Part shown: piece after piece, positions 1 through 7,902 of the stretch
Position numbering within the stretch: the first letter of the stretch is position 1
Layout: every line of letters starts with the position of its first letter
Assembly (NCBI GenBank): GCA_030427835.1
Contig: JAUICN010000002.1
Span: forward strand, 186,001-250,000
Length of the DNA: 64,000 bases
From: Polyangia bacterium
GTDB taxonomy: Bacteria; Myxococcota_A; Polyangia; Polyangiales; JAUICN01
Reading direction: 5' to 3'
Notes under the pieces: model-generated
What the model saw: the letters and a program-made list of their open reading frames with translations, nothing else
The model's database searches: none
Told to the model about the DNA's origin: nothing
Made by a program: the position numbers and the translations under genes

Positions 1-792
1 AATATTGATTACGGTGGTGTTTTGTTCTGGTCGCAGCCTTGTGACCTGGGCATGAAATGTGTGCAGCGGCGTATTGTCTGTACCGAGAATGAATAGAGCT
101 ACCGAGTCGAGTTCTGGGAAGTTCTGGAGTTTTCTATCCAGGGCTTCCATTTTTTCGTTGGCGTAGTCTGTGGCGGTCAACTCAATGCGGGAGATTTCGT
201 GAAAGAGAAAAGATTCTTTTGCAAATGAGCGGGTCATCCAAGAAGGAGTGCCGAGCAGAAGGCCCACCAACTCTGTTGGAACAACCTCCCAATGTTCTAG
301 TTGGTCCTGCGGGGAGTCTGTGGGGCTGTTGAAGTCTTTTCGTTGGAGTGGGAGGTGATGGAACTGGTTTAGGGTGGCGGTAAAGGCGTTGGCCCCGGGC
401 GTGGGCTCTGGAGTCACGGCCTTGGAGTTCCAATCGGCAAGGGTGAGCGCCGCAAATGGATCCTGTGAGGGATCTTGCTTTCGCAGGTACAAGGTATTGG
501 GGGTACTGAGACAGGTGAGCTGCACGGTTGCTTGAGTTGAAGAAACCCTGGTGATGCGCGTTGCGCAGGGCTGCTCGTTGATGGTTGTGCAGTCTGCCGC
601 GGTGCGTTGTTGGAACGCTGGTAAGTGGGTGTTGTGGTTTTCTTGGGCGGTTGTGGCCTCGGTGGCGGTGGGTTGGGTGATTTTCTGGATCCCAGTGTCG
701 GTGGCTGCGGAACATCCCGTGATTGCTGTTCCACCGCACAGGGTGGTGAGCATAAATGCGTAGATGGGTAAGGTGGCTCGACCGCTTGCCAT
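1..792 (-). CDS. lipoprotein, unknown function (3' end outside window)
   Basis: The minus strand is open from an ATG at 792 to the first base of the window, giving at least 264 residues with no stop. The translation starts MASGRATLPIYAFMLTTLCG and has a lipobox ending ITGC (Cys at about residue 27), so it should be an exported, lipid-anchored protein. The mature part is Thr/Gln/Pro-rich with a few Cys (for example AADCTT and QPCATR) and later contains LVGLLLGTPSWM and DSVALFILGTDNTP. I do not recognise the family. The reading frame is clean and has a coding-like composition, unlike the overlapping minus-strand frame at 182-928, which lacks both. The true C-terminus lies outside the window. 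It is divergent from the acyl-CoA synthetase gene at 1076. Confidence 0.75.
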   Translation of the reverse strand, partial: MASGRATLPIYAFMLTTLCGGTAITGCSAATDTGIQKITQPTATEATTAQENHNTHLPAFQQRTAADCTTINEQPCATRITRVSSTQATVQLTCLSTPNTLYLRKQDPSQDPFAALTLADWNSKAVTPEPTPGANAFTATLNQFHHLPLQRKDFNSPTDSPQDQLEHWEVVPTELVGLLLGTPSWMTRSFAKESFLFHEISRIELTATDYANEKMEALDRKLQNFPELDSVALFILGTDNTPLHTFHAQVTRLRPEQNTTVINI

Positions 793-1075
793 GGCGGGAG
801 TTTACCGGCTGGAGTGCGTTGTTACCTGTCGCGTTTTGTGAGTAGACCTCAAAACCTTCACGTGCGAAAATTAAAATTCTGCCGCGCATTTTTCGTGTGT
901 AAATTTCTAAATGTATGTGATTTATCATATTTTTTGGATTCTAATAGAATCTCCGAGGACCTTCTGTTGGGATAAATCACCGGCGTGGTTGTTTGGAATT
1001 GGGGTTTGGTCTAAACGGTAGCGGTTCGGTGTGGGTTCGTGTCTGCGCTGGCTGAGTCAATGAAAGGAACACTGC
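793..1075. promoter_or_regulatory. AT-rich divergent intergenic region with dyads
   Basis: This gap separates two divergent genes and must hold both promoters. Its middle (about 860-955) is distinctly AT-rich compared with the surroundings. A perfect 7+1+7 dyad, GATTCTA-A-TAGAATC, lies at 937-951, and a second imperfect dyad, TGATTTATCA, lies at about 918-927. These resemble operator sites. No confident -35/-10 pair could be assigned. A Shine-Dalgarno-like AAAGGA at about 1063-1068 precedes the plus-strand ATG at 1076 by a normal distance. Confidence 0.4.
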
Positions 1076-2866
1076 ATGTCGTATGAGCCCAAGTTTCGAA
1101 CCATGGTGGATATTTATCGCTACGCGACGCGGACGTTTGCAAAGCGGCCACTGTTTGGAACGAAACGGGGGGGCGAGTGGCAATGGTCGACCTACGCTGA
1201 GTTTGGGAAGACGGTGGATGCCCTGCGAGGTGCCTTTGACCACCTGGGCTTGAATCCCGGTGAGGGCGTCGCGGTTATTGCGAACAACCGACCTGAGTGG
1301 GCGGCTGCGGCCTACGCAACCTACGGCCTTGGGGGTTCCTACATTCCCATGTATGAAGCGCAGCTGGACAAGGACTGGGAATACATTCTTGAGGACTGCG
1401 GTGCGAAGATTTTGCTGGTAGCAAACGAGTCCATCTATCGGCGCATTACCTCGTTTCGTCACAGGATCCCGCGGCTTGAGCACATTGTGTTGCTGGACGG
1501 CAAGGGTGATGAAGGTTGTGTGACGTTTGCGGCGGCTCTTGAGCTGGGCAAGGAGCACCCGGCTGAGTTGCGGGACCCGGAACCTGATGAGGTGGCGGGC
1601 TTTATTTACACTTCTGGCACCACCGGAAATCCTAAGGGGGTGTTGTTGAGCCAGAGCAACCTTGCTTCCAATGTGAGTGCTGCCCAGGAAGTGTTTCCCA
1701 TGCAGCCTGACGATCGATCCCTATCATTTTTGCCCTGGGCCCATTCGTTTGGGCAAACCGCGGAGTTGCATTCCCTGTTCTCGTTGGGCGCTTCTATGGG
1801 CATTGCGGAATCGGTGACTGCGATAGTGGACAACCTGATGGAGATTCGTCCCACGTTGCTTTTTAGTGTGCCTCGGATTTTTAATAAGATTTACGACGGT
1901 ATTCATCGTCGCATGCGGGAAACCAGTGGGGTGAAAAAAGCCCTGTTCGATTCAGCCATGGCCAATGCGCAGATTCGCCGTGAGCTTTTGCTGCGCGGCA
2001 AGAAGAGCTTCACGGTGGAAGCCAAACACGCTGTGTTTGATAGGTTGGTATTCTCAAAGGTTCGAGATCGCTTTGGTGGTCGTTTGAAGAAAGCGTTTAG
2101 TGGAGGCGCTGCTATTTCGAAGGAGGTCGCCCAGTTCATCGATGATTTGGGGATCATGGTGTACGAGGGCTACGGGCTCACTGAGACCTCGCCCATTGCC
2201 ACTATGAACTACCCCGGGATGCGAAAGATTGGCTCGGTGGGTCGCGCTTTGCCGGGAGTGAAAATCAAACTGGACCACGAAATTACGGGAGATCCGGAGC
2301 AGGGAGAAATCCTTGTCTATGGGCACAACGTGATGAAGGGGTACCACAACTTGCCCGAAGAAAATGCCATGGTGTTTACGGAGGATGGCGGGTTTCGAAC
2401 GGGGGACATGGGCAAACTGGATAGCGATGGTTTCTTGTACATCACGGGGCGCATCAAGGAGCAGTACAAGCTTGAGAACGGGAAATACGTGGTTCCTTCG
2501 CCTCTGGAAGAGAAGCTGAAGCTATGCCCCTACATTACGAATGTGATGGTGTACGGGGATAACCGACCGTACAACGTTGCGATTGTGGTGCCTGATCCGG
2601 AAGTATTGGTGTCCTGGGGCAAGGAACATGGTGTGGATTGTAGCGATTTGAAGACTGCGTTTGAGAACGCCCAGGTACGTGCGCTCTACGAGCAACAGTT
2701 GGGCGAGTTTGGTGCAGGCTTCAAACAATACGAAAAAGTGCGTAAGTTCGAGTTGATCGAAGAGGACTTCACCATGGAAAACGATATGTTGACTCCTTCT
2801 TTGAAACTGAAGCGCCGGGTAGTGATTGAACGCTTTGGGAGTTTGATCGACGGTATGTACGCTTAG
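1076..2866 (+). CDS. long-chain fatty-acid--CoA ligase (FadD15-type)
   Basis: AMP-dependent synthetase of 596 residues, which activates long-chain fatty acids to acyl-CoA through an acyl-adenylate. The phosphate-binding motif YTSGTTGNPKGV is at residues 178-189, the adenylate motif GYGLTETSP near 365, and the hinge region FRTGDMGKLDSDGFLYITGR near 440, followed by KEQYKLENGKYVVP with the invariant C-terminal basic segment. Length and the long insert between core motifs fit the FadD15/long-chain ACSL group rather than acetyl-CoA synthetase. The ATG at 1076 has a good ribosome site (AAAGGA). The next gene overlaps its stop by one base (TAG/GTG), so the two are probably co-transcribed. The precise acyl substrate cannot be read from the sequence. 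Confidence 0.92.
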   Translation: MSYEPKFRTMVDIYRYATRTFAKRPLFGTKRGGEWQWSTYAEFGKTVDALRGAFDHLGLNPGEGVAVIANNRPEWAAAAYATYGLGGSYIPMYEAQLDKDWEYILEDCGAKILLVANESIYRRITSFRHRIPRLEHIVLLDGKGDEGCVTFAAALELGKEHPAELRDPEPDEVAGFIYTSGTTGNPKGVLLSQSNLASNVSAAQEVFPMQPDDRSLSFLPWAHSFGQTAELHSLFSLGASMGIAESVTAIVDNLMEIRPTLLFSVPRIFNKIYDGIHRRMRETSGVKKALFDSAMANAQIRRELLLRGKKSFTVEAKHAVFDRLVFSKVRDRFGGRLKKAFSGGAAISKEVAQFIDDLGIMVYEGYGLTETSPIATMNYPGMRKIGSVGRALPGVKIKLDHEITGDPEQGEILVYGHNVMKGYHNLPEENAMVFTEDGGFRTGDMGKLDSDGFLYITGRIKEQYKLENGKYVVPSPLEEKLKLCPYITNVMVYGDNRPYNVAIVVPDPEVLVSWGKEHGVDCSDLKTAFENAQVRALYEQQLGEFGAGFKQYEKVRKFELIEEDFTMENDMLTPSLKLKRRVVIERFGSLIDGMYA

Positions 2867-3348
2867 TGGCGCCTCAAGTGCAGGCGCTTGCACTTGTGTG
2901 TGCGGTCGTCCTCGTAGGGTGTGGCCGGCATCCTTTTTATCAAAGCAAAATGCCCCGGGTTGAGGCCAGTGCTGAGATCTCACGGGCTGATGCGAAGGTG
3001 TACCATTACGAGACGCATCTTTGGCTTAACCCACAGACGGGTTACTACGACGGCCGAGTTCGCATTCATTTGGACCTCCGTGTTCCGTTGACGGAGGTTC
3101 CGTTGTTGACGTTTGGCAATCATGTGGATTCGGTGACGGCAGTTCAAAAACGGGGACATCGCGATCGAGAAGTCGTTGTCCCTGGAGTCATGGACGGTTG
3201 CACCCACGTTGTTTTTGAATCCCCCTTGGATTCGGGCGTGGCTGTTGTGGAGATTGTGTATTCGGGAACGGATGAAGCTATTGGCTTTGCCCGGTTGGAT
3301 GTGTCAGATGCCGAGGCAACGTTGGATGTTGGGCAATTGCCACAGTGA
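2866..3348 (+). CDS. small lipoprotein with M1-aminopeptidase-N-domain-like sequence
   Basis: 160-residue protein whose GTG start overlaps the TAG stop of the preceding ligase gene by one base, a translational-coupling arrangement. A hydrophobic leader ends in the lipobox LVGC at about residues 16-19, so it should be a lipid-anchored envelope protein. The mature part (HYETHLWLNPQTGYYDGRVRIHLDL, given here only as a motif between about residues 46 and 70) resembles the beta-sandwich that opens M1-family aminopeptidases, but no catalytic gluzincin domain follows, so it would be only that domain. This resemblance is weak and by eye. The role is unknown; position suggests co-expression with the acyl-CoA ligase and possibly the downstream helicase (9-base gap). 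Confidence 0.7.
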   Translation: MAPQVQALALVCAVVLVGCGRHPFYQSKMPRVEASAEISRADAKVYHYETHLWLNPQTGYYDGRVRIHLDLRVPLTEVPLLTFGNHVDSVTAVQKRGHRDREVVVPGVMDGCTHVVFESPLDSGVAVVEIVYSGTDEAIGFARLDVSDAEATLDVGQLPQ

Positions 3349-3357
3349 AGTGAATCA

Positions 3358-4764
3358 ATGGTAATGGGGGAGATTCTTCATTCGCTACGGTTTGTGGCTG
3401 GCACCCTTGAGCTGCACGGTTTTCGGGAGTCCCAATCGTTGCCGGGGGAAATGGCTGGGGTGTTTCGGTGGGACGGGCGTACCTGCTGCTTTCGTGCGCC
3501 AGCCCATGCCTATGCCGCCGTGGTACGAGGCGCTCAGGAAGCTGGTTTGCGCCTGCAAGATGGTGCGCGGCACTACAACGTACTGGATTTGTCGGGAGCA
3601 ACCTTGATGCAGTCGCGCCCTTACCAGCGTGAGGCCGTGGAATCCTGGAGGGGGAATGACCTGAATCACGGGGGGCGAGGTGTGGTGGTGTTGCCCACGG
3701 GTTCTGGGAAGACTCATGTGGCTCTGTCCATTGTTCGCGGTGTGCAGCGGAGCACGCTTGTTGTGGCCCCTACTCTTGACCTGGTACGGCAATGGTATGA
3801 CCAGATTCGACGAACGTTTGATCGGCCTGTGGGTATTGTGGGTGGTGGAGAACACACGATTGAAGATCTTACGGTGACGACCTACGACTCGGCCCATATT
3901 CACACGCAAAACTTTGGGAATCGATTTGGCCTTGTGGTGTTCGATGAGTGCCACCATTTGCCGAGCGATGCCTATGCATTTGCGGCCCAGGGTTGTCTGG
4001 CTCCCTTTCGGCTTGGGCTTACGGCCACTCCAGATCGATCGGATGGCGGTGAGTTTCGTTACGAAGATCTTATTGGGCCGATTGTCTACCGCAAGGATAT
4101 TGTGGAACTGTCTGGGAAGTACCTTTCAGACTACGCGACACGGCGAATCGGGGTGCACTTGTCCCGGTTGGACCGGGAAGCGTACGAGGAGGCGCGCGCG
4201 GTGTATCTTGGATTCGTTCGCCGGGAGCGAATCCAGTTTGGAAGGCCGGATGGGTGGCAGCAGTTTATCTACAAGTCTGCCCAATCGGATCGGGGCCGTA
4301 GGGCGTTTGAGGCATACCGTAGGCAGCGGGAAATCGCGTTTGCGGCACCGGCCAAGTTACGCATGCTGCGCCATTTGCTATTTGAACACCGTCAGGATCG
4401 AACGATTGTGTTTACTCAGGACAATGCAACCGCGTATGAGATCTCGCGGCGGTTTTTGATTCCTATCATTACCCATCAAACCAGGGTGAGGGAGCGATCA
4501 GAGATTCTGGAACGGTTTAGGTCTGGGAGATACCGGTCGCTTGTGACGTCAAAGGTGCTCAACGAGGGTGTGGATGTACCCGAAGCCAATGTGGCTGTGG
4601 TGATCTCAGGGAGCGGTTCGGTGAGGGAGCATGTGCAGCGGCTGGGGCGAATTCTTCGGCCGAGTGAGGGAAAACAGGCCGTTCTTTATGAGTTGGTGAC
4701 GGTGGAAACAGCGGAGGCCCAGACGAGTGAACGGCGCCGGGAGCATAGTGCTTACCAGGCTTAG
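3358..4764 (+). CDS. XPB-like superfamily 2 DNA helicase
   Basis: 468-residue SF2 helicase. The order of motifs is RPYQREAVESW (Q-like, 87-97), Walker A PTGSGKT (113-119), Walker B DECHH (196-200), motif III-like LTATPDR (221-227), then the second RecA domain with IVFTQDN, a DVPEANV segment and the final arginine-finger motif QRLGRILRPSEGK. The short, DECH-type layout with an N-terminal damage-recognition-like region matches bacterial/archaeal XPB (SSL2/ERCC3) helicases, which open DNA at lesions. The decisive context is the next gene, a Bax1/DUF790 nuclease: XPB and Bax1 form a helicase-nuclease pair in archaea. A hairpin (4817-4837, ACAACG/CGTTGT) lies between the two genes. Confidence 0.9.
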   Translation: MVMGEILHSLRFVAGTLELHGFRESQSLPGEMAGVFRWDGRTCCFRAPAHAYAAVVRGAQEAGLRLQDGARHYNVLDLSGATLMQSRPYQREAVESWRGNDLNHGGRGVVVLPTGSGKTHVALSIVRGVQRSTLVVAPTLDLVRQWYDQIRRTFDRPVGIVGGGEHTIEDLTVTTYDSAHIHTQNFGNRFGLVVFDECHHLPSDAYAFAAQGCLAPFRLGLTATPDRSDGGEFRYEDLIGPIVYRKDIVELSGKYLSDYATRRIGVHLSRLDREAYEEARAVYLGFVRRERIQFGRPDGWQQFIYKSAQSDRGRRAFEAYRRQREIAFAAPAKLRMLRHLLFEHRQDRTIVFTQDNATAYEISRRFLIPIITHQTRVRERSEILERFRSGRYRSLVTSKVLNEGVDVPEANVAVVISGSGSVREHVQRLGRILRPSEGKQAVLYELVTVETAEAQTSERRREHSAYQA

Positions 4765-4816
4765 GAAGACGTTTGAGGGACAGGCTATTCTGGAAACACT
4801 AATGATTTCAGAGGCG

Positions 4817-4840
4817 ACAACGTCCCTGGGGCGTTGTTTG
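4817..4840 (+). terminator. possible weak terminator/attenuator hairpin
   Basis: ACAACG (4817-4822) can pair with CGTTGT (4832-4837) around a 9-base loop, followed by TTG. The T-tract is short, so this is at best a partial terminator between the helicase and Bax1 genes; it may instead stabilise the messenger between them. Confidence 0.25.
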
Positions 4841-4892
4841 CACGTTCTCTGTGAGGAGAAAATATTTTTGTGCACGGAAAGTATGGGCGGCG

Positions 4893-6104
4893 ATGCTGAC
4901 GAGTGATCTGGTTCGGGTTCGGGTCCGTGAGGGGCGGTTGAAGGCGGTGGAGATCCGTGGGGCTACCCGTGAGTTTGCATTGGAGTACGCGAGTCGTGTT
5001 CTTGCTACATCGCTGAATCACGAAGGTGCACGCCGGGTGGACTATGAACAGGCGTTGGGGCGGATTGCGGTCTCGGCACCACAACGGAAGTTGGCCTTGG
5101 GTTTGCAGAAAATGGTGGCGGACGGGTGTGAGTTTTCCTCGTCTGACGCGACTCGGGCGGTGGATGTTCGCCGCGCATTGTTCGAAACTTCAAGCGATGT
5201 CTGGGGAATGCTTGCATCGGCCGAGGATTTTGATGGCGGCCTTGTCTTGCAACGTGTGGCCTGTGAGATGGGTGCTCCGGCGGAGTCGTTAACGGAGGAA
5301 ATGTTTGGTGATACGCGGGATGCACAACGACTGGTTCGGGGTTGTGGTTTTACTGCTGAACAGATTTTGGAGCGGTACGAGTTTAGTCAGGTACAGGCCG
5401 TATTGTTGCGGGCGGTGAAGGTGGTTGCTGAGGTTAGCGGGAAGGATGTGGGTGCCGTGCGGAACCTTTTTCGTACGTTGAAGTTTCGTCGGTTGTTGTT
5501 TTTGATCCAGGAACTGGAAAACGGGAAGTTTCGTGTGGAGATAGAAGGCCCCATGGGCATGTTCACGGCGTCGCAGAAGTATGGCCTTGAGCTGGCGTTG
5601 GTGTACCCAGCGATTGCTGCCTGTGCCGACTGGAGCATGACCGCGGAGGTGCGGTGGGGAAAGGATCGTGCACCTGTGACGTTTGAGGTTGCAGGTCGAG
5701 GTGGTCGGAGTTCCGATCAAGAAGCATCCGTTCGCGATGAGGTTTCCCGTTTGATGGAAGACCTTGAATCGCGATTGCCGAAGGGGTGGTCTGTGGGGCC
5801 CGGCAGCGGGGTTTTGAACTTGCCCGGTGTGGGATTGTGCGTTCCTGATTTGATGCTTGTGGATGATAAGAAGCGTAAAGTGCAGATGGAGGTGTTGGGA
5901 TATTGGAGCCGCGATGCTGTGTGGAAACGGGTGGAGCTCGTGCAAGCGGGCCTCAAGGATCCTGTGCTCTTTCTCTACTCCCAAAAACTGCGCGTGAGCC
6001 AGGATGTACTACCGGACGATCTTCCTGGTGCGCTCATGCCTTACAAGGGCGTTATTTCCGCGAAAGTCGTGTTGGAGCGAGCCAAGGAGCTGTTGAACCG
6101 CTGA
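4893..6104 (+). CDS. Bax1/DUF790 family nuclease (XPB partner)
   Basis: 403-residue protein starting MLTSDLVRVRVREGRLKAVE, the usual opening of DUF790/Bax1 proteins. Longer reading from a GTG at 4851 adds 14 residues unlike the family, so the ATG at 4893 is preferred. The C-terminal part carries the PD-(D/E)XK nuclease-like signature: VCVPDLMLVDD near 320 and QMEVLGYWSRDAVWKRVE near 340, where D, E and the Q/K-type residue would bind metal. Known archaeal Bax1 is an endonuclease that works with XPB on bubble or damaged DNA. Here it directly follows an XPB-like helicase on the same strand and ends 4 bases before a convergent gene. Function as a repair pair is inferred from family and context. 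Confidence 0.88.
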   Translation: MLTSDLVRVRVREGRLKAVEIRGATREFALEYASRVLATSLNHEGARRVDYEQALGRIAVSAPQRKLALGLQKMVADGCEFSSSDATRAVDVRRALFETSSDVWGMLASAEDFDGGLVLQRVACEMGAPAESLTEEMFGDTRDAQRLVRGCGFTAEQILERYEFSQVQAVLLRAVKVVAEVSGKDVGAVRNLFRTLKFRRLLFLIQELENGKFRVEIEGPMGMFTASQKYGLELALVYPAIAACADWSMTAEVRWGKDRAPVTFEVAGRGGRSSDQEASVRDEVSRLMEDLESRLPKGWSVGPGSGVLNLPGVGLCVPDLMLVDDKKRKVQMEVLGYWSRDAVWKRVELVQAGLKDPVLFLYSQKLRVSQDVLPDDLPGALMPYKGVISAKVVLERAKELLNR

Positions 6105-6108
6105 ACGT

Positions 6109-6882
6109 TTACGTGGAGGCCTTGTGGGACGTCCTGTGGTGGTCGGCGATTCGGGCGATGATTTTTTGGCGTACGGTTTCGGCGAGCTGGTCCACTTCTT
6201 CGTCGGTGAGGCCTGCGGTTTCGATGGGGTCTTCGACGTAGACTGCGATGGGGCCAAAGGGGCGTAGGTGGTGGGAGAGGGCGTTCATCATCCAGTCGCT
6301 ACCGATGGTGGCGATGGGGACGATGGGAATACCTAGGTCGCGGGCGATGTGAAATATGCCGGTCTTGAACGGGCCGACTTCGCCCGTACGGGTGCGGGTG
6401 CCTTCGGGGAAGGCAAGTACGGAGCGACCTTTATCGGTTTCTCGTTTGACCTGGCGCTTGATGTCCTCACGGCGGTTTGGATCCCTGGGTTTGACGCCGA
6501 TTCCTCCGCGTTGTTTCATGACCCACCCGTAGAAGGGGTAGTCAAAGTGTTTGGCCAGTTCCATACCCTGCTTGAAGTGGGGAGTGGCCGGGTAGCTTAC
6601 GGCGTAGTCCAGGTGGTTGACGTGGTTTTGCATGAAGATGTAGGTGGCTTTGGGGTCCAACTTGGGGCTTCGGAATACGCGTTTTGGGGAAAACGTGAGT
6701 GCGATCTGGCCGCGGGCGTAGAGATGGGAAAGCCAGTCGAGTTTGTCGGGCGAGATGAAGGTTTGCAGCAGTAGAAGCAGCGTGAAGAAGAGCACGATCC
6801 AAAGAATGCCGAGCGTCCACAGAACCAGGCTAACTGGGGTGTCCCACCAGCGTGGGGATCGGTTGTAGGAACTTTGGGTCAT
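6109..6882 (-). CDS. 1-acyl-glycerol-3-phosphate acyltransferase (PlsC family)
   Basis: 257-residue membrane acyltransferase. A hydrophobic segment at about residues 17-40 is followed by the catalytic H-x4-D box in NHVNHLD (His87, Asp92), the substrate-binding FPEGTRTRTGEVGPFKTG (158-175) and PIVPIATIGSD, which together define the PlsC family. It would transfer an acyl group to a lysophospholipid or a related acceptor at the inner membrane. Its start overlaps the stop of the lipid-kinase-like gene by four bases (ATGA), so the two are translationally coupled and belong to the acyl carrier protein/ligase operon running from 9839 to 6109. Confidence 0.9.
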   Translation of the reverse strand: MTQSSYNRSPRWWDTPVSLVLWTLGILWIVLFFTLLLLLQTFISPDKLDWLSHLYARGQIALTFSPKRVFRSPKLDPKATYIFMQNHVNHLDYAVSYPATPHFKQGMELAKHFDYPFYGWVMKQRGGIGVKPRDPNRREDIKRQVKRETDKGRSVLAFPEGTRTRTGEVGPFKTGIFHIARDLGIPIVPIATIGSDWMMNALSHHLRPFGPIAVYVEDPIETAGLTDEEVDQLAETVRQKIIARIADHHRTSHKAST

Positions 6883-7877
6883 GGTTGAGGTGCTCCCACG
6901 ACAGGTGCTCCTACGACGGGGAGAACCTGGGGCAGTACCTGAAGTTGTTTGAGTTGTAGGGAAAGCACCTCTCCGTCCACGAGTACATCTTCTGGCTGGC
7001 TCATTTGAAACTGCACCAATTGTGCTTGGGTGTTCGAGACCCGTGCGTCCTCTGTATGGGTGCCCTTGAAGATTTTTGGAAATGTTTTGAGTAGACGAAG
7101 ACGACCCATGGGTGCCACGTGAATGATGTCCAACTTGCCATCCTGTACATCTGCCTCTGGTGCCATGAGCATTGTGCCACCTGTGTAGCGACTATTGGAG
7201 AAGGACACGAGGGTGAATGGGTTTTCACACCCTGTGGAAATTGAGCCTGACAGGTGTGGCGAAACTTCGTAGGGGGTGTGGTGAACGCGCATTTCAAGCA
7301 CGCCGGTGAGTACCGCTAACGTGTAGCCGGAAGCTCCAAAGCTCTTGAACCGTTTGTTGGTGAGGCTTCCCACCCGGGCGCTGAATCCTAGGCTCAGCAG
7401 GTTTGCGTAGTAGAGCGTGCCACTTGCATGGGTCACCTGGACCATGTCACAGGCACGGGTTTGACCAACCTTGGCTGCGGTGATCGCCGTTTTTAGATCA
7501 TGGATTCCCACGTCCCGTAGGAAGGAGTTTCCTGTGCCCAGGGGTAAGGATGCAAAACGTAGATCGCGGAAGCTTTGGTTCTCCTTAGGATTGGAACCTG
7601 TTGGTTCCGCCCCTTTTTGTCTCGTGCTGTGGAGAAGCCCGTTGATGACTTCGTGGGTGGACCCGTCGCCGCCGATGGTGAGAAAGTCGCGTGTGCCAGC
7701 CACAAATGCACTCTGTGCAATCTCGGTGGCGTGTCCTGGGTGGTTTGTGAACGAGACCGTTTCAATGCAACCGGTGCTCCGAAGTTCATCTAGGACAGGG
7801 CCTATGTGAGAGGCGCACCGTCCGCCACCTGCGGCTGGGTTGACGATTGCGTGGTAGTGAGGGGTTGAGGGCACCAA
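6879..7877 (-). CDS. diacylglycerol kinase / lipid kinase family protein (YegS-DagK fold)
   Basis: 332 residues with the nucleotide-binding signatures of the diacylglycerol/sphingosine kinase superfamily: NPAAGGGR (13-20), LTIGGDGSTHEVINGL (67-82) and SLPLGTGNSFLRDV (near 130), plus the C-terminal beta-sandwich segment ending DVLVDGEVL. It should phosphorylate a lipid hydroxyl with ATP. In this operon (ACP, acyl ligase, lipid kinase, PlsC), it could supply the phosphorylated backbone that PlsC acylates; the exact lipid is not evident. The gene is 25 bases downstream of the ligase stop and overlaps plsC by four bases. Confidence 0.88.
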   Translation of the reverse strand: MVPSTPHYHAIVNPAAGGGRCASHIGPVLDELRSTGCIETVSFTNHPGHATEIAQSAFVAGTRDFLTIGGDGSTHEVINGLLHSTRQKGAEPTGSNPKENQSFRDLRFASLPLGTGNSFLRDVGIHDLKTAITAAKVGQTRACDMVQVTHASGTLYYANLLSLGFSARVGSLTNKRFKSFGASGYTLAVLTGVLEMRVHHTPYEVSPHLSGSISTGCENPFTLVSFSNSRYTGGTMLMAPEADVQDGKLDIIHVAPMGRLRLLKTFPKIFKGTHTEDARVSNTQAQLVQFQMSQPEDVLVDGEVLSLQLKQLQVLPQVLPVVGAPVVGAPQP

Positions 7878-7902
7878 CGGGTTCTTAGGATCGTGAGGCG
7901 TA

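Noticed and set aside
182-928. Open frame of 248 codons on the minus strand
   Set aside because: It overlaps the better lipoprotein frame ending at 792, which has a signal peptide and lipobox; this one is His/Arg/Pro-rich without any domain.
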